Positions 21,814-34,949 of a stretch of DNA of 64,000 nt are shown here, piece by piece. Made by a program: the position numbers and the translations under genes. The DNA lies in the NCBI GenBank assembly GCA_012184525.1, contig WOFQ01000008.1, forward strand, positions 620,001 to 684,000. The letters are read 5' to 3'. The stretch comes from Xenoacremonium recifei. Lineage: Eukaryota > Ascomycota > Sordariomycetes > Hypocreales > Nectriaceae. Position 1 is the first letter of the stretch; each line of letters begins with the position of its first letter. The notes below the pieces were generated by a model. It made no database searches. It had not been told where the DNA came from and worked only from the letters and a program-made list of their open reading frames with translations.

Positions 21814-24443
21814 GTTTGCTTTTCTGTGTCCTTCCTATTATATTCCTTCTTGGTGCCTTTCGTCTTCTTCCAAAGCTGATTGCTCGCTTCTGTCGTATCT
21901 ATTCCGTTGCGTAAAGGAGAGCTCGTAGGCGAAGTATGCCGAAGAACCAGTCGTCCCAACGAAACTCTTCGTAATAATACAAGGCGACTCTATCAAAGAT
22001 GTCGTCGAGGAGGGTTAAAAAGGGTAGCCAGACCCGCGAGGTTCGAAAGGAAAAGGTAAAAAAGAATGTTGAAATGGGTATTAAGAAACGAAGAGGGAAA
22101 AAAAAAAGAAGTGAAAGAAACGATAGTCGACAGACCCAAGCTGGCGACTTCGTAAGAAAAGAATGGAAGCGGATGAAAGAGAAACAAGAAAGCTTTCAAA
22201 GCTTAAGACGGAGGGTATGGCCTGGTATATGGGGGGACCCTCGAGGCCAAGGCGGCCGCGCCGAGGAGTGAAGCCGGGACTGGTGTATCAGATGGCCTGC
22301 TACCCGAGTCTGAGGCGTTTGAGGCTCAGAGGCCGAGCCGCCGAAGGTGTGGGCACGGGTTTGGAGATGCACGTCCTTGTGAATCGGTCTATGACGCTCG
22401 CCAGCATCCGAAAAGCATCGGCTGTTTCCGCTGCAGCAGGGGGAGTACACTCGTTGTCGTGGTATCGCAAGCCCCAAGTGTATGCGCACGGAGGTCGAGG
22501 CAAGCGGGTTGTCGCAAATCAAGGTTGTCGTCCAGGGTTAGCGAGCAGATCAATCGAAGCGTGTGTGGACTTCGGAAAGGGCCAGTGCCGAGTCTCAGAT
22601 GCTTCTCCCTCTTAAGCTTGATTGAGGATGAGGCTTTCGGTGTTGCACGAGCAGCCGCAGCTGGTGATCAGACAGAACGAGGTTCAGGATGGGGGGAGGG
22701 GGGTTTGAGGGAGGAGGAGGAGATGCGGGCAAGACGACGGCGCCATCCGCAACTTTTAAGAAAGGGCCTCGCTCGAAGAATGTCGAATGCAAATGCACGC
22801 ATGGTTTCCGGGGTCGCCCAGCACGAGGCCCGCTTCTTGAAGCGCCTGGCCGGACGGTGAGCCTGTGAGAGGCCGCGTGAGGCACACGATAGTACGATCC
22901 ATCGCTGGCTGTGATCACTGGTCACACCTGCAGCGACGACAGCAGATCTGGGCGCCATCGCCGGGAGGGGTCCAAAGCTAGCAGTCGAGATGTTGCGCTG
23001 GAGGCTGGTGATTGGCGACTGGTCGGCGGTTAGAGATGCGGGTGAGGCCAATCAAGTCAGAGCCGTCTCTCCAAGAGTGGCCATCACCATGCGAGACGGC
23101 GGGGGGTAAGGACTTGTTACAGGGGAGGCCCCTGGTCCGAGGCCGAAGCCCCTGGTCTGGACGGCCGCCTCGGGTCTCAATGGCAACGTCCAGTGTCTCT
23201 TTTCTCTCTCAGGTATCTGCTGGCCGATGCCCAGCCGCTTCGACTCCGGTCCTCGTATGAGGCTTATGCATCGGAAATGGCATGTTGTGCTTGAACAGGC
23301 GGTATGTATTAGTGACGGGACTCGAACGGCGCCATCCCCCGCCCGCCGCAGGCCATTGTCCTCTTTACCTCGAGATCCCACGCTGTCGAGTTGAATCCGT
23401 GAATTACAAGTAGGTGGCCAAGTCATTGCCGCCAGCATTTCCAAGTCAGCCTTGCCCCCTCGGGTTTCGAGTCGGCCCAACACTCGTCTAAGCCGCCAAT
23501 GTTGGTTCCAGAGTTGCCGCGACTCAACTGAGGCAAATGCTGTTTTATGCTCGTCCTCGAGCGGTGCGGAAGCGTAGCGTCCGAGCGGCAACATCCTTGT
23601 CACGGGTAGCCTCGACTCCGCTCCGCCATTTCTTAGCGCTACCTAATGAGGCGCCAGAGGTTGGGGCGTTCTTTTTATAAATCGAGATGAACCGCGAGCA
23701 AGATCGAATCCAATTTCTTGCGAACCCTCGCCCGTCTTCATTGTTGGCTGATTTCAGTCATGAGATCCATCACTTCCAAGGCTGTCTACTCATCTGTAGG
23801 CGCCATCCAGGGAGGAATTGAGCATTGTCATCACAGTTGTATTCGTCACTGTGATGCCGGATCTAGAACTGTGAAATCTGGGCTCATGCAAAGTGACCAG
23901 AGAGCTGACTGCATCTCGAGCAGTTCGCTTCCATGCACTTGTGATGCGGCTTGCATTAGTAGAAGTGATTCTGTCAACGCAGGAGTAGATTCTCTACCGT
24001 TCGATAGTGCGTGATAGCGAGAGCTTTCACGTCGGTGAAGACTTGAGCTAATGTGACGCTTCCCGTTCAGCGGCTGTACTGCTGTGATGATTGGTGCAGC
24101 CCCTCCTCAATTTTCGGACCCTAGCCAACCACACAGGAACATCACGTCGGTGGCGCAACGCAAGCGATGTGCACAAATGTGCTCCGTGGCTGGGCATAAT
24201 TTCATTCAGAATAATTCCTCTTTGGGCTACGTCCCAACTGTCAGGGTGACGATACATCGTCCGTGGTCGTGCTCGCCGATAACGGTTACCGCTCCTCATC
24301 AGTTCACAATTCGTCCTCATGGGGCCATACATCTCCTCCATGCATCCGCCGTCACAGTGACTATGGTATTCATAAGATACCAATGAGGTGTCGTCTCAAA
24401 GATGGTGGTTTGTCGCTCATAACCTCGATTTTTGATGTCTTCG
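21814..24443. other. 2.6 kb gene-poor interval
   Basis: No gene supported. It includes a purine-rich leader segment (22020-22240). A TATA-like TTTTTATAAATC near 23671-23682 sits about 80 nt upstream of an 84-codon ATG-initiated frame (23760-24014, seven Cys, no clear signal peptide), which I regard as unproven. Other open frames here are in GC-rich sequence and look like chance. Confidence 0.55.
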
Positions 24444-25196
24444 TCACCGGTTAACCGGCATAGGGCCACAAGTGAAGAACTCAACGATACGGTCGGCGTC
24501 TTTCTTCCCCAGGTAGTCGACAAGCGTTTCCGAGCGCTCTGGCACTAGACTTTGATAGGTGAGGTCTTTGAACCCACTGATCACTCCTGTCAAGATGTTC
24601 GTCTGATGCTTGGACAAGGGGAGTCCTCGGACACAGCCCCGCACCAATTCTCGACCAGCATCATGAGATTGCGTAGCAGTGCTTTTTGCCGAAAGTTGTC
24701 GTCTGAGAGAATTGACGCAAGCTGGCAAGTCAGCCACTGATGGTATCGGTATTATTTGCAATGAAGTTTGGCCAATGAAGCTATTGCGCTGTCAGGTGTG
24801 TCTCCCATGAACAGTCAGTGTGAAGCGCCGTACTCCATTTGTACCTGGCTGTAACGGGCCATCCAGTCGCCGCCATCCAATAGCAAGATAACCGCGACGT
24901 CTTGACCACCGTTCAATATGGAGAGCCTCTCTATCTTGTTCTTCGTCTCCTGGCTTTCCAAGTCTTCGGCTGAAAGGAGAAGCAGTCGGAAGTTCTTAGT
25001 GGGACGGCCTGGTCTTGCAACCGGGAAAGAGATATCGTGATTGTCTAGCTTCGTCTCTATCACGTTGTGAATAAAAATATGGCAATTATCTGTGAGGGCA
25101 TGTCGTCTTACCTTTCCAGCCTGTTGTGCGAGCTCTCAGAAGTGCTGGAACAACCGACCCCCAATATTTGTGCGTGCGCAGAGACGAACTAATCAT
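24444..25196 (-). CDS. Conserved hypothetical protein, 213 residues
   Basis: I do not recognise the family. Three exons reconstructed by frame and splice signals: 25112-25196, 24845-25056 and 24444-24788, with introns of 55 and 56 nt (GT-AG); 642 nt, 213 residues. The product starts MISSSLRTHKYWGSVVPALL, then TKNFRLLLLSAEDLESQE and NKIERLSILNGGQDVAVILL, IIPIPSVADLPACVNSL, and ends YLGKKDADRIVEFFTCG. The alternation of hydrophobic strands and amphipathic helices looks like a compact alpha/beta globular domain: a beta strand (RLLLLSA), an acidic-basic helix, and a second strand (VAVILLLDGG). There is no signal peptide or transmembrane segment. That three separate open frames join in phase at good splice sites argues that this is a real gene. 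The start is the first ATG in frame after the upstream region; no upstream in-frame ATG is seen nearby. Confidence 0.7.
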
Positions 25197-25796
25197 GTTG
25201 CCTATGAGGGCGGCAACAATGCAAGTCCTTGAAAGGGAGTTATCTTGTGGTTCAAGGAAGTTTCCGCCAGCGTATCAAACCCGTCGGATCTTGGACGTCG
25301 AGGCCTACCCTCATCGTCACAGGCAAGCACCAGGGCTTCTTGGCGGGTCCCTCCTTCCGTAAGGCAGGTGCGGTTGTGCAACACGCGACGTAAAGCCAAA
25401 GATTATGAGTCCTGAAACACCTTGCCGTAGCCTCCATCAGGAAAACGTTCAAAAAATCATGTCGGCGTTGTTCATGTTCGGAGTGGGAAATAGTAAAATA
25501 TATCCTGCCGCAGAGTGTAGTGCATCCATATGGACAAAATATTGTACATGACAGGTAGTATAGTCCTCCATCGACGCAGCCATCAACCGTCGACATCTGA
25601 TTTCGCTTGGTTGCGGCCAACCAGTACCGACGCCTCCAATCTCTCCTCGCAAAATGTCTATGTGCAAAGTCTAGAATCCAAAAGCAGATTTGGTATCTTT
25701 TGTAGGTATCGAGTGACGCGACGTGCCGAGACCAGGTTGTAAAAGTTCTCACAGGTCCTATTTATCTTCGTAGATTGTGGTTGTTGAAATCGCAGG
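25197..25796. other. 600-nt spacer upstream of the unknown gene
   Basis: Lies between the unknown gene's start and the OPA3-like gene's stop, both on the minus strand. Open frames at minus 25252-25752 and plus 25530-25742 are unsupported. Confidence 0.5.
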
Positions 25797-26499
25797 TCAA
25801 CTTGCTGCCACTTGAGGCTGTAAGCTGGGTAGCAAGGGCTGCTTCGTCTTTGGATCCTTCAATGCGCGTAAAGCTTCTTCCAAGCTCTCGAATCTCTGGC
25901 GCTGCTTCTCTTCAGCCTCTGCAAGATCTGCTTCCCTCTGCTTCAGCTCGTCCAACTTCTGATTGAGTTCTTCGAACCGCATCTTGGTCGTATCGGGCTT
26001 TTGTGACGATTTCCAATACTCGTACAGGATGAGGGCTCCGGCCACACTCAATATAAAGGTATCTCCAATAACATCGGCGAATAAGTCGACTGCCTTTGCT
26101 TCTGGAAGAGGGCGGAATTTCCGCTTCCACACATTCTGGAAGGGTATCTTCCGAGTAGTTGCTGCCGGGCCCTTTTTTTGCTTCAACTCCTCTTCATGCT
26201 TCGTCTGCTCTTGTGTCTTGACCGTCGGCGCCTCCGCCTGTTCTTTCGCTCGTCTCTCTGCCTCGGGATTCCGTAATAGCGCAACGGATAGTCGCATGTT
26301 TAGTTGATGTATCGATTGGCCGTATTTGGCGGCAAAGGCTCGGAATCGCGGATGGTCATGCGCTTGAGCTTTTATTTGATTCTGCGACCAAGTCAGTACG
26401 GAAGTACTCAATTGGGTCCGAGGAGTTGCCTACCGCGCCATATTTTGAGATGTGCCGCACGAACAACGATGCGAGTTTGAAGAGAGGGAGAGGAACCAT
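25797..26499 (-). CDS. OPA3-like mitochondrial protein
   Basis: Member of the optic atrophy 3 family, a mitochondrial membrane-associated protein of unclear biochemistry. Two exons: 26434-26499 and 25797-26381, with a 52-nt intron; 651 nt, 216 residues. It begins MVPLPLFKLASLFVRHISKY, then GANQIKAQAHDHPRFRAF, AAKYGQSIHQLNMRLSV and later FADVIGDTFILSVAGALILY, all family landmarks. A hydrophobic segment spans about residues 132-150. The C terminus is a coiled coil (ELNQKLDELKQREADLAEAE...) followed by a low-complexity tail. The short basic/amphipathic N terminus fits mitochondrial targeting. It is divergent from polo kinase with an 842-nt gap. Confidence 0.92.
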
Positions 26500-27341
26500 G
26501 TTGTCTGTCGAATTGATAGTGCCGAGCCCGTCAGCATCCAGATGAAGCTCCGTTCAGGGCGCGCGAGGCTTGATCCCGTGGCGAGACTGATGAATTGGAG
26601 AGGTATCAACACATGAAAATCGTAGGAGGAAGTCTGGGGTTCGTTATCGGATATGCGCACATCCTCAAACGCACACACGCTCTGTCATGGTAGTCGAATG
26701 CTGCCTGAGAGGCTTCTAGCACCGGCCGTCGCAGTCCGTCATAGCCCGGAGGCCGCGATGTTCCGGCGCCTCGAGTCCCCCCGGTGGACCCTGAGATAGA
26801 AGGCAGGCGGGACCCACAGCGCGGACGGCTGGTTTGGTTCGGCGGTTGCCAGCGGCAACGCTAGGGTGGAAAGTACACAAACGCCCGGAGCATTGACGCG
26901 GAAACACCGTTTCTCTCCTCCGTGGGCAAGTTGCTATTCACACTTCACCTTTCTGTCGTTTCGGTACTAACCCCGTCTTCACCAAAACTCAGCTTCAGCA
27001 TTGCTAAATGTCCCCAGCGCGTTCACTTTAGGCTGCCGATTAACTTCCTCTATCGCCGCATGCCGTTTTCTTTGCCATCTTGTAAGAGACCTCCTCAACC
27101 GATCGACCAATCTTGTCCCCTGTTGTAGCTGCGAGAACCGCCAACTCATTAGCAGTGCGAAGGAGATGACAACGCTTCTCACGCATTCAAGGCAATCGGT
27201 AGCTAATGTGACTTCAGGCTGAACTTCTCAACGGATTACGGCGGTTGCTTACCTTGCGACTTGCCTCCCTTCCGGAATCGTGCATTCGCTGCCCCTTCAC
27301 GAACTCACGGGAGTCTGGCTTGAGGAACACGACCGACGATC
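26500..27341. promoter_or_regulatory. Divergent promoter region, OPA3-like / polo kinase
   Basis: 842 nt between divergent starts. Open frames in it show no family resemblance. A cell-cycle regulatory site could be expected for the kinase, but I see no clear one. Confidence 0.45.
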
Positions 27342-30300
27342 ATGGCTCACAGGCTGGTCGCAGCCAGAGGTGGCGTCGACCTTGAAGCTTTGTCGCCTAG
27401 AGATGCCAACGCCCAGCGACTCCCCAGAACGACGGATATCAAGACCAAGACGGCTGCTCAGCTGAAGGCTGCCAAAGAGAAGGAACATCCTCCACCGCCA
27501 CCTGCCGAGGTCATCGAGCCGCCCAGTTCGGATCGTCCTACCGGGGCCACATATACCGTCGGAAAACTTTTGGGCAAAGGAGGCTTCGCTGTCTGCTACA
27601 ATGGCCAACTACAGCCATCGAGGGAGAAATTCGCCTTGAAAATTGTCAAGAGCCGTATGCCGTCCAAGATGGAACAGAAGGTTGCTTGGTTATCCCACAT
27701 TAGATACGTGTTGGTGCTAATGAGAATTCCAGTTCCAAACAGAGCTGCAAATCCACTCTAAGATGAAGCACAAGAACATTGTGCAATTCTTCCGGGCGTT
27801 TTCGTTTGAGAACTCTACCTATCTAGTCCTCGAGCTTTGCCCAAACGGATCTCTAATGGACATGGTCAAGCGCCGCAAAGGTTTGACTGAGCCTGAAGTT
27901 CGCTTCTACTCAGTTCAGATTGCCGGCGCAATCAAGTACATGCACAACAAAGGCATTATTCATCGGGATCTCAAAATGGGCAATATCTTCCTGGACTCGC
28001 AAATGAACGCGAAGATTGGTGACTTCGGACTTGCCGCACTGTTGGTGACCGGTAGGGACATGCAGACAATCCGCCGAACAACTCTTTGCGGAACGCCCAA
28101 CTACATCGCTCCAGAGATTCTGGAGAAGGGCAGGAAGGGACATGACCACATGGTCGATATCTGGAGTTTGGGCATTATCATGTAAGTTTGATTTCTGCTG
28201 ATTTGGCTTAAGCAACTAACAGAACCAAGGTTTGCCATGTTTACCTCGAAACCGCCTTTTCAATCTTCCACAACGGACGAAATCTATCGTCGCGCTAGAG
28301 AAAGGGACTACGAATGGCCAGCATTGGAGACATCGCAGCGATTCATCAGTCAAGACGCTAAGGACCTCGTCGCCACAATGCTCCAGGACGCAGACCGACG
28401 GCCAGACCCTGATGCCATAATTCAACATCCGTTCTTCACCTCAGGATACATGCCGGTTGAGACGGACATGACACCGCGACTTCGAGAGATTCCACCAGAC
28501 CGCCAGGAGTTCTATATTACCCGGATGACACCTGCTTTGCAGTCCCAGTCCTACAAGAATCTCAAGGCCATGTGCCGGGAATGTTGTCTAGGGTCGTGGA
28601 GTCAGACCCAGGTCATTCATACCCAGATCTGGAAGGAAATGGCTGCTGAAGAGAAGGCGGGGCTCACTCCAATGATTCCTCTAGAGGAAGACATTGTCTA
28701 CAAGCCCTTCGACGACTGGCTAAAAGAGCAACAACAACTCAAAGCTAAGCTTGCTGCTGCCGCCGCCTCGAAGCCCGTTGCTTCGTCTGAAGAGTCATTT
28801 TCAGCCAGTCAAAGAGCTCCAGCAGGGCTTCTCCGTCAACCACCTCAGAGCTTTGCCGCTCAGCAGCGAGCGCAAAATCGGCCTTCCACGATGTCGGCAG
28901 TTGCCAAGCCCAGATCGGTCCAGGAGACTACTGTGTCAGCCTCTCAAAACGTTCGGCCAAGAGTGAAGGATTTGACCCGAGACACTCCCGTCGAAAAACC
29001 ATCTGAGTCTACTTACAAGAGCGTGCGTGGAACAACTCGAACCACCCTTCCTTCGTCAGCTTCATCGGTCAAGCTCTCGAACACGGAAGCTTCTGAGCGA
29101 AGATCGGGAATCACGTCGGTGCCAGCTGCTCCTCCGAAGAGACAGTACGCAGAGCTGCGTCCTGCGACCCTCTTCGGTCCCAACGAAAGACAAGATCAAA
29201 TCGCTGGAACGGAGCCAGAACTGATCCTCAGCCGTCTCCGCCGCCTACAGACGGAGCTTGAGAGGGCTTTGAACTCGAGGTCAATGGCCATCATCTCGTC
29301 AAAGACTGTGACGCCCCCTCACCCTCATGTAGTTGTGAAATGGGTCGACTATACCAACAAATTTGGCTTGGGGTACATCCTCAATGATGGAAGCGTGGGC
29401 TGTATTCTTCGAGACATCCCAACAGCAGAGGGCAGCAAGACCACTCTTCTCCCTCCAGCGGGCATGTTTGTTCGAGGAGCCGAGAAGCACATTCTGCGAA
29501 GGCAGGACGAATCGTACTATGATAGGGCGCAACCCCTCCCAATGACGGAACCTATCAAGTTTTTCGAAAACAATGGCGAAGCTGGCTTGTCAGAGACAAT
29601 GGTCTCTCCTGAGCAATTCCGGGTGTCGATAAACGAAGATGGAACGGCTGGTAAGATGCAGCCTGGAAAGGACATTTTTCAACACCGCAAGAGAGAAAGA
29701 ATTATCCTATGGAAGAAGTTCGCCAACTACATGATTGCCTATGGCAGAGATGATGCAATGCCGGTTGAAGAGACCGGTGCTGCTGGTGCTATGTCCCCAG
29801 GGCAAAAAGGCACAATGGCTGAACTGGTCACTTTTTACCAACGATTTGGGGATGTGGGATGCTGGGCTTTCTGTGACGGTCATCTCCAGGTAAGCTACTC
29901 ATGAAACTTCCACTGACAGTTGAGCGTATAACTAATCAACACAGTTCAACTTCCCTGATCATACCAAGATCGTCCTAGACGCCACTGGTACGTGGTGTCA
30001 CTTCTGGCATCTACCGCAAGAGGCCGCGGAAAGACTTGCGGCTACAGGAACAATTGGGGCGGCGGCATTGGACGACCGTGCCGTGCTCTCGTATCCCTTA
30101 CAGACTCTTCTTAACTTCCAAACCAAATCACCTGCTGCCCGAACCACTCGAACGGCGACAACCCGAAGGCGTCCTGAGATCGACCCCGAGCTTCAGGGAA
30201 TCCCTGCCGCCAACGACTTCCGCCGAAAGATCACATTTATCAAAGACGTTGTGAAGGAATGGGCAACGAACGGTGGCCTTGGCAACAGCAACATGGCTAG

Positions 30301-30472
30301 AGAGTCAAGACTCCGCTGGGCCGGCTTCCGAGAAACAGCTCATGTGAATGCACCCCAGAAACACGTCTGGGTTACTGTTGGAGCACGATGGGGAGACCAA
30401 CGATTGTCGACATTTGTCGACCCGCGCAAGCCTTGGGAACTAGGCGAGGATGTGGATAGTACGAAGCGATGA
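27342..30472 (+). CDS. Polo-like kinase (Cdc5/Plo1 type)
   Basis: Mitotic Ser/Thr kinase controlling spindle, mitotic exit and septation. Four exons: 27342-27680, 27733-28181, 28230-29889 and 29945-30472; introns of 52, 48 and 55 nt; 2976 nt, 991 residues. Kinase domain about 70-325: LLGKGGFAVCYNG (76 on), FALKIVK (Lys100), IIHRDLKMGN (Asp192), GDFGLAA (Asp210) and TTLCGTPNYIAPEILEKG. A Ser/Pro/Ala-rich linker follows, then two polo boxes: WVDYTNKFGLGYILNDGSVG (first), and FCDGHLQFNFPDHTKIVLD with ATGTWCHFWHLP (second), which bind phosphopeptides. The fourth exon must be joined to complete the second box. The first intron has the unusual donor GTTGCT, but joining there restores the conserved KFQTELQIHSKM. 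Convergent with the chitin synthase gene. Confidence 0.95.
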
Positions 30473-31222
30473 ACATTTGGACACCGAGGGACAAGGCGTT
30501 CGTTTGTGTCTTCTTTTCTTTTCTGATTCCCCAATGAGCAATGATGCACTCGATGTACAGAAGGGCTAGTTTTTGTTGTTGCTGCACGCATTGCGGCTAT
30601 CTGGCACGGCGCATGAGGATATAGGCTATGGGATACTCTTTCTAGGTTCTTCACGGCCGCTTTGGAAGGCTTTTAATAAGTACAATTTCATTACGCACTG
30701 TTGCTCGCGTGTCGCCTTATTTGGGAAACAAGATGTGATGCCTGCTGAGCGTCGTTAAGTTTTCCGGGTCTTTGTAAATCACCTACATGGATTCCCCTGG
30801 CAATGCAATACGTTGACGTGGCCTGGATGGTGATAGTTCCTTTCTAAGTGCGCAGAGAGATCCAGATTGCTTCCCAGGTTGTTTCTAGAACCACGGCGTG
30901 TCTTCAATTCAGATGGTGTAGGTTATCTTGCTCATAGGCAGTCAACGCTCAGAAGTAGGCGGGTAAGTTCATTAAAGTACGGATTTCGTTCAAGTACTGA
31001 TATATACAAGGCTATGGATACGTGGCGCCAATTTATGCGCTGCTTCCCGTCCAGAGTGACCTATACCAAACGATGCCTATACAAAACAATAAAGTAAACA
31101 ACCGGGGGCTTCCCATATTAAAACAGCGTTCGTGTATGCGCAGTGGCTCCCCTATCCAAGCAAACTCCCGTCCCGTATACCCTCATATTGACGGAAAACT
31201 ATTTTCTGCGATGCCTCCACCT
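30473..31222. other. Convergent 3' region, polo kinase / chitin synthase
   Basis: 750 nt with both 3' untranslated regions. AT-richer than the flanks. No further gene seen. Confidence 0.6.
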
Positions 31223-34200
31223 CTAAGCATCTGAGTAGTACTCTTCAGTATATTGGTGACCTGGCGGGCTGGTCCAACTGCCTCCGCCGCCAACCACATT
31301 CTCTCTTGATCCCCAGTAGGCGCTCTTGGTTCGCTTGTCACGCTCGAACTCGGCCCATCGCTTCATGGTGATCTTGCTGCTGTCGAATTCACCCTCATAC
31401 TCGATACCAGCCTTCTTCGTTTTCTCGCCTGCCGTCTTTCGAGTGTCTCCCCACGAGAAGTCATCGAACTTCCAGAAAGCATATGTCGGCAAGATAAAGT
31501 TCCAGACGGGTAGAGCGAGGAGGTAGATTAACATCCAGACAATATAAGACCACGAATGGGCAGTGATGATGACAAGGACACCAGGTAGGCCGAGAATCAA
31601 ACCTAGCAGAACAAGAGGAATGATTTGCGGTGGAGAATGAACAATGGAGGTAATGACTAACACGATTATTAGTAAATTGCACCCAAGTAAGTCTTGAGAA
31701 AGCTGGGAGTAACGTACCAACATAGAAAGTGAATCCAATAGCAGCGGGAAGAACAAGAGTTCCAACCAGTTCGATGAAGATGACAAACTGCATACTGAAG
31801 CAGAAGGTTCCACAAAGGTCTCGTACGAGAATCAGTTCCATGAGATTGTGAATAGTCGAGTTGATCCAACGGCGTCGCTGAGAAAGGAGAACCATGAACT
31901 TATCCGGAACGGTCGTCTTGCACACAGCCTGAGGAATGAAGACCTGCTTTCGCTTGGGGAATGTTCGCAACATCAGGGTCGTGAGGAAGCGATCTTCACC
32001 AAGAAGATACAAGTTCTTCTCGTGCAGAGTCTCAACCACGTTTTCAGAGTAGTGTTCCACAATATCCGGGTTGGCGAGGATAGGGACCCAGTAGTTAGCT
32101 GCGCCCTTCGGAGCCTTGATTCGGTACATGCAGAAACAGCCAGGCAAGCAAGTAACGCCACCAAAGACTGATTCGAACGACTTGGAAAGATGGTGAGAGA
32201 CAAAGTACTCGAAGACTTGGATAGCAGTAACCCAGGTATCGCGTTTGTTGGCAATCTTCGTCTCTCCGCAAAGACCCATGATCTCAGGATCCTTGACCAT
32301 TGCGGAAACCATGTGCGTCAAGCTGTCAGGGAAAACCTTGGTATCCGCATCGACCATGAGCAATATCTCATAGTAGTCAGGCGAAATACCAGTGACTTTC
32401 CAGAGGCCGTTGAACATTTCGTATTCAAGTTCCGTCATCCGCTCATCGAACATGACCTTTTGGAGGAACGACATGAGGATGATCTGACTGTCTCGTTTAC
32501 CTCGGTTGCCGGGCTTCGACTTGGTGGCCTCATCAGGAGTACCGCACTTGACCAAAACCATCATGGGAACCCTCTGTTGGCGATCAAGCGGGATAGCCGA
32601 GTTGTTACCATAATCGTAGAATCCGCAGTAGACTTTAGCCATGTTGTGTCGTTTGGCACCGCTTGCAACAGCAACATATGAGAAAGGTTCTACCATATCC
32701 GGAGGTGTGGAGTGATCCTTAAGCATAGACAAGCACACATCGGGGGTCGAGACCTTCTCTCCCTTTCCTTTGATGATACCATCACAAATAATGACGATGA
32801 CCTTATGACTGTTGGGGTAATCAGTCATAGCGATGGAATCCAGAGTAGTTCTGATACCCTCCGCTCCTTCAGAGTAAGCCGTGACAAGGCACATCGTATG
32901 AGCCAATGGGAATCCAAAGGGCATCCAGTCTGACGGAGGCTGGGGCACTACTGCATCGTGAATGAAACCGGCTGGTCCAGGACCTTCGGTGGGGGCACCA
33001 GAAGCATATGGGTCTGACCGAAGGAAGCTCGCGCGACTGTCGTTACTCTGTTTGTATATTGACCCCGGCTGGAGAAGCTGGCCAGGGGCTCCTTGGCTTG
33101 CCATGGTGGTAGGAGCTCGACGTTGGGCAGTGGTCCTTTCGGCGCCATATACAGTAGAAAAGCGAGAGGTGGTGGGGAGGAAAGACGATCCGCGTTTGCT
33201 GCCTCGGTCGGATGACACCACGGTGCTGCCAATATCGCCAGGCAGTCTTGGCGGTGCTCGATAAATATCATCCGACCAGTCCTCGATTTGTCGGTTACGC
33301 TTTCGACGGTCTGAGCTCTGAGATGTCTTTGCAGCAGCATATTTTCCGCAAATGAACCATTGGAAGATGAGGGCCAGAAGGAATCGAACCACAACGACCG
33401 ACAGGATAAGAACAAGGGCGCAATAGAGCACGACCTTGGACGCGATGCAACCGACAGTCTCGGTGTCAATCGACCCGACTTTGATGATTTCCTCAAAACA
33501 TTGAGCGTATTGCTTGTCCGAAGATGACTGGAACATTCGAGTCACGTCTCGACCTCGGATAGCTTTATTAGCATCATTGTCGGTGTCTCTCAGATCCTTG
33601 AAGCGGTCGGGTATGGAAACTTGGGTTTCGTTGAACCAATACAAGAGGTCAAGATCCAGAACATTGCCAGAGTAGACGATGAGGTTGCGGGAACTGTTTC
33701 GAATGTCCTCCCATTTGAAATAGACGTCTGCCGTACCGTGAAGATCCAAGTAGAAAGCGTTTCGTGCAGCCGTGCTAGTGTGGCACGCGTAACCGAGATA
33801 GTACGGGATGGTGAGATTTGGTGTGGATGAACCGTCCTGGTTGAAAGTGTTACACGGGAAATACCAAGCAAGATCGTCGTCATCGTTCGTCGGCACGTCA
33901 GAGCCCTCAGCAAGCGTGATCAAGCCCTTGCACTGGCCGTTGACATTCTGAAACAAGAAGCTTCCGTCTTGGCCAGCGTGCTTCTCTGGCAGGTCCCACA
34001 AGACGTTGGCGCCCAGGCCATCAGATTCCAAGGGGATTCCTTCAGCAACCGGGTGGTGCGAATTAGACAAATCGTATGCGACACCGTGGAAGATCATGTA
34101 ACCGCCGCCGACCTCGTTGACTCGCAATCTCTCCGGGGGAGAACTGCAGACAGCCGCTGTGAATCCGAAGGTGAGGAAACCGACAATGGCCATGATGACA

Positions 34201-34949
34201 AGAATGATACTGATGAGTCCCATCTTTTCTCGCCAGGCTCGTTGCTGTGCCCTCGTCCCCATGCCACAGCACTTCAGCATGAACCCGGGACACCAAAACG
34301 TAACAATGGCACAGTATACGTTCCAAAAACTCAGGGGCCGGAGCTGCTCCTCCATGGCCTTGCCTTTACGTTTGTTGTTTTTGGTGATTTTGCCGGATTT
34401 GGTCCGTTTGGGGTGTGATTTGACGCGCGAACTGGCTCCTTTCTCATGCTCGCCGCTGGTGTGTCGCCTCGTGCCACGTGGGGGAGAGCTGTTTGAAATA
34501 TCATCGTTCATCTGCGAGCCGCCAGAGCGATCTGTCGACGCCTCGAGATCCTCCATGATAGCATCGTTTCCGGTCGATGAGGGAAGGACATTCATGTGCG
34601 CAGCATGTTTGTGGTAGTGATAGTTGCGGTGGTCCTTGTCGATTCGGTTTCGCTCGGGTCGGATCAAGCTTCGCTTTCGGGAAACCGGCTGGCCTGAGGA
34701 ACTCCCGCGCCTGTGATGGCCTTGGGGGTCGGTCGGCGACAGAGGCATACTCTCTGTATTGGAATTAGGTCGGATGGTCTCGGCGAACGAAGAGGAAGCA
34801 GATTTCCCACGTTGATGCCCAGCCCCTGATACGGGATGGTAACCACCAGATTCTATGTCAGCTGGGCGCGATCGCCGGGACGGGGAGTTTCGGTAAACAT
34901 TGCGCTGGTCGTACGGCGGACTCGCGCCCGGCCGCTCGGGAAGAGACAT
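31223..34949 (-). CDS. Class IV chitin synthase (yeast Chs3 type)
   Basis: Integral membrane glycosyltransferase that polymerises N-acetylglucosamine from UDP-GlcNAc into chitin at the plasma membrane. Two exons: 31718-34949 and 31223-31656, with a 61-nt intron; 3666 nt, 1221 residues, the class IV size. A basic, disordered N terminus (1-200) is followed by two transmembrane segments with a cytochrome b5-like stretch between them (GGGYMIFHGVAYDLSNSHHP). The catalytic domain includes VVIICDGIIKGKG-like text, DADTKVFPDSL, EDRFLTTLMLRTFPKRK and SQRRRWINST (Gln1024-Trp1028), the UDP-sugar and product-binding motifs. C-terminal transmembrane helices (LVLLGLILGLPGVLVIITA) require the second exon; without it the frame runs into an unrelated tail. 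It has no myosin motor, which excludes classes V and VII. Divergently oriented to a Chs4/SKT5-type activator 6.6 kb away. Confidence 0.94.

Noticed and set aside
23760..24014. 84-codon Cys-rich ATG frame with an upstream TATA-like box
   Set aside because: No clear signal peptide, no family, no splice support; too short to trust.
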